From an uncultured Nitrosomonadales bacterium (GTDB taxonomy: Bacteria; Pseudomonadota; Gammaproteobacteria; Burkholderiales; Gallionellaceae), in the NCBI GenBank assembly GCA_903934275.1, contig CAIZNF010000089.1:1-6670 (forward strand): DNA of 6,670 nt, given 5' to 3'. The notes beneath the pieces are model-generated. The model was given only the letters and a program-made list of their open reading frames with translations, ran no database searches and was not told the origin of the DNA. The translations under genes were made by a program, and so were the position numbers. Below, one piece after another: positions 5,592 to 6,670 of this stretch (positions are counted from its first letter, which is position 1; each line of letters opens with the position of its first letter).

Positions 5592-6670
5592 TTACTGTTT
5601 TAATACAAAACCTCTTTCCCCGGTCACACCTTTTGTTACTCTGCAGATAAAAGGGTGTTTTATTGGCATATTTTCTGGAGTAAAACTTATTTTCCCTGTC
5701 ACTCCAATACAATCTTTCCGATTGATCAGAGCCTCCCTTACAAGCGAGGTATCAGTTGAGCCCGCGCCCTTGATTGCTTCGGCAATCAGCATGAAAGTGT
5801 CATAGGACAATGCAGCAAACCGGTCGGGTTTGGCTTTCCCATAATCTTTTAGAAACTCATCCATTTTGGCTGACTTGTTATCGGCAGAAAAAGTTGTATA
5901 CATGAGGGTTTCATTTACGGCATCACCGCCCTTCAAATATTCTTCTGAAAAAAGATCTTCGCCACCGATGATAGGGAGGGTTAGCCCAGCTTTTTTCATC
6001 TCTTGGGCAAGTACAACAGCTTCATTGACCCCACCCGTAAATATCACTCCATGCAGAGTATCACGATTTTTCTTTATCGCTTCGACAACTGCCTTCATGT
6101 TGTGGCCTCCAGTATAGGAATCGTAGGTGTCAGCCACTATTTTTATCACCCCGTGGTGTTTATCAAGCGCCTTCTTGAACAGCGAACTTAATTCCAGGGA
6201 AAATTCATTATCGGCAGCTGTAACCAATACGTAATTAACATATCCCAGCTCTGTAACCGCATATTTTATTAAATCTTCCGTTGCCGTTTCATCGGGAACG
6301 GCTGCACGAAACACATATGAACCGCTTGCTTTGAGTTGCCTCCTTGATCCTATCGAGACGAATATGGTTTTGGACTCATTCATCAAATGAATAGGTGCAA
6401 AGGTAGATGAGCCTGTAGGTGCTGCTAATATTGCGATGGCTCTCTGGTTGATAAGATCCTTCACAATTTGCGTGGTTGTGCCTATATCGCTTCTATCATC
6501 AAAGTGGAGTACTTTGATTTCTTTGCCACCTATTCCACCTTGTGCATTGAATCGTTTGGCCGCAGCCAAAGCACCTTCCACTACACTTATTCCGTAGCTC
6601 GCTTCTTCACCAGTTTCTGGCCCGACAATACCTATAATCAAGGGTCTTTCGTCTTTTGCGACGGCTTCAG
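5592..6670 (-). CDS. ABC transporter substrate-binding protein, branched-chain amino acid type (5' end cut by window)
   Basis: 358 residues and the stop are visible. The frame stays open to the right edge, so the signal peptide and true start lie outside the window; the TTG at 6641 is an internal Leu. The fragment begins just before the first beta strand of a type I periplasmic-binding fold (LIIGIVGPETGEEASYG), followed by an NxQGGIGGKEI segment and a DD pair typical of Leu/Ile/Val-binding and amide-binding proteins (Peripla_BP_6 class). GSST at visible residues 86-89 occupies the usual ligand-contact loop. Such proteins capture amino acids, amides or small carboxylates for ABC import, though some act as sensors. 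No permease or ATPase gene follows; 576 bases of non-coding DNA do. The ligand cannot be told from sequence, and a functional link to the cytochrome cluster is not evident. Confidence 0.85.
   Translation of the reverse strand, partial: EAVAKDERPLIIGIVGPETGEEASYGISVVEGALAAAKRFNAQGGIGGKEIKVLHFDDRSDIGTTTQIVKDLINQRAIAILAAPTGSSTFAPIHLMNESKTIFVSIGSRRQLKASGSYVFRAAVPDETATEDLIKYAVTELGYVNYVLVTAADNEFSLELSSLFKKALDKHHGVIKIVADTYDSYTGGHNMKAVVEAIKKNRDTLHGVIFTGGVNEAVVLAQEMKKAGLTLPIIGGEDLFSEEYLKGGDAVNETLMYTTFSADNKSAKMDEFLKDYGKAKPDRFAALSYDTFMLIAEAIKGAGSTDTSLVREALINRKDCIGVTGKISFTPENMPIKHPFICRVTKGVTGERGFVLKQ

Noticed and set aside
6639..6641. TTG as start of the substrate-binding protein
   Set aside because: The frame remains open to the window edge and the codon lies at the first beta strand of the mature domain; a signal peptide must lie upstream, outside the window.
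1..6670. Mobile elements, CRISPR arrays, tRNA or rRNA genes
   Set aside because: No direct-repeat arrays, transposase-like frames, target-site duplications or cloverleaf-like sequences were found on reading both strands.

Overview
The window reads as one minus-strand locus from a Gram-negative, respiratory bacterium. It encodes signal-peptide-bearing or membrane-anchored c-type cytochromes, a periplasmic substrate-binding protein and a large haem-b-type membrane protein. Base composition is mixed, roughly half G+C by eye. No marker gene fixes the taxon. A proteobacterial chemolithotroph is a reasonable guess, because cytochrome bd-like oxidases set among c-type cytochromes are known from lithotrophs such as Nitrospira, but this is inference only.

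Layout, read 5' to 3' on the minus strand (right to left): (1) positions 6670-5592, the 3' part of an ABC transporter substrate-binding protein gene, cut by the window edge; (2) positions 5591-5016, a 576-base AT-rich stretch with no convincing gene, holding a possible promoter; (3) a compact run of eight genes from 5015 to the left edge: a soluble dihaem cytochrome c, a soluble monohaem cytochrome c, three tiny single-helix membrane proteins of 34, 41 and 38 residues, a 630-residue cytochrome bd-like subunit I, a membrane-anchored dihaem cytochrome c, and a cytochrome c with three N-terminal membrane helices that runs off the left edge. The last three genes are joined by ATGA stop/start overlaps.

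The eight genes look like a single respiratory complex or electron-transfer module. The bd-like subunit keeps the spacing of the bd-oxidase residues His19, Glu107 and His186 (here His103, Glu190, His269). It lacks recognisable counterparts of Glu99 and of the standard quinol-loop motif, is longer, and has more membrane segments. There is no CydB in the window. Six haem c sites are encoded beside it. My inference is that electrons pass between the c-type cytochromes and the bd-like subunit, so that it may act as a cytochrome c-linked oxidase or other terminal reductase rather than a quinol oxidase, with the three tiny proteins as accessory subunits. The tiny proteins and the unusual subunit composition are the parts most likely to be undescribed.
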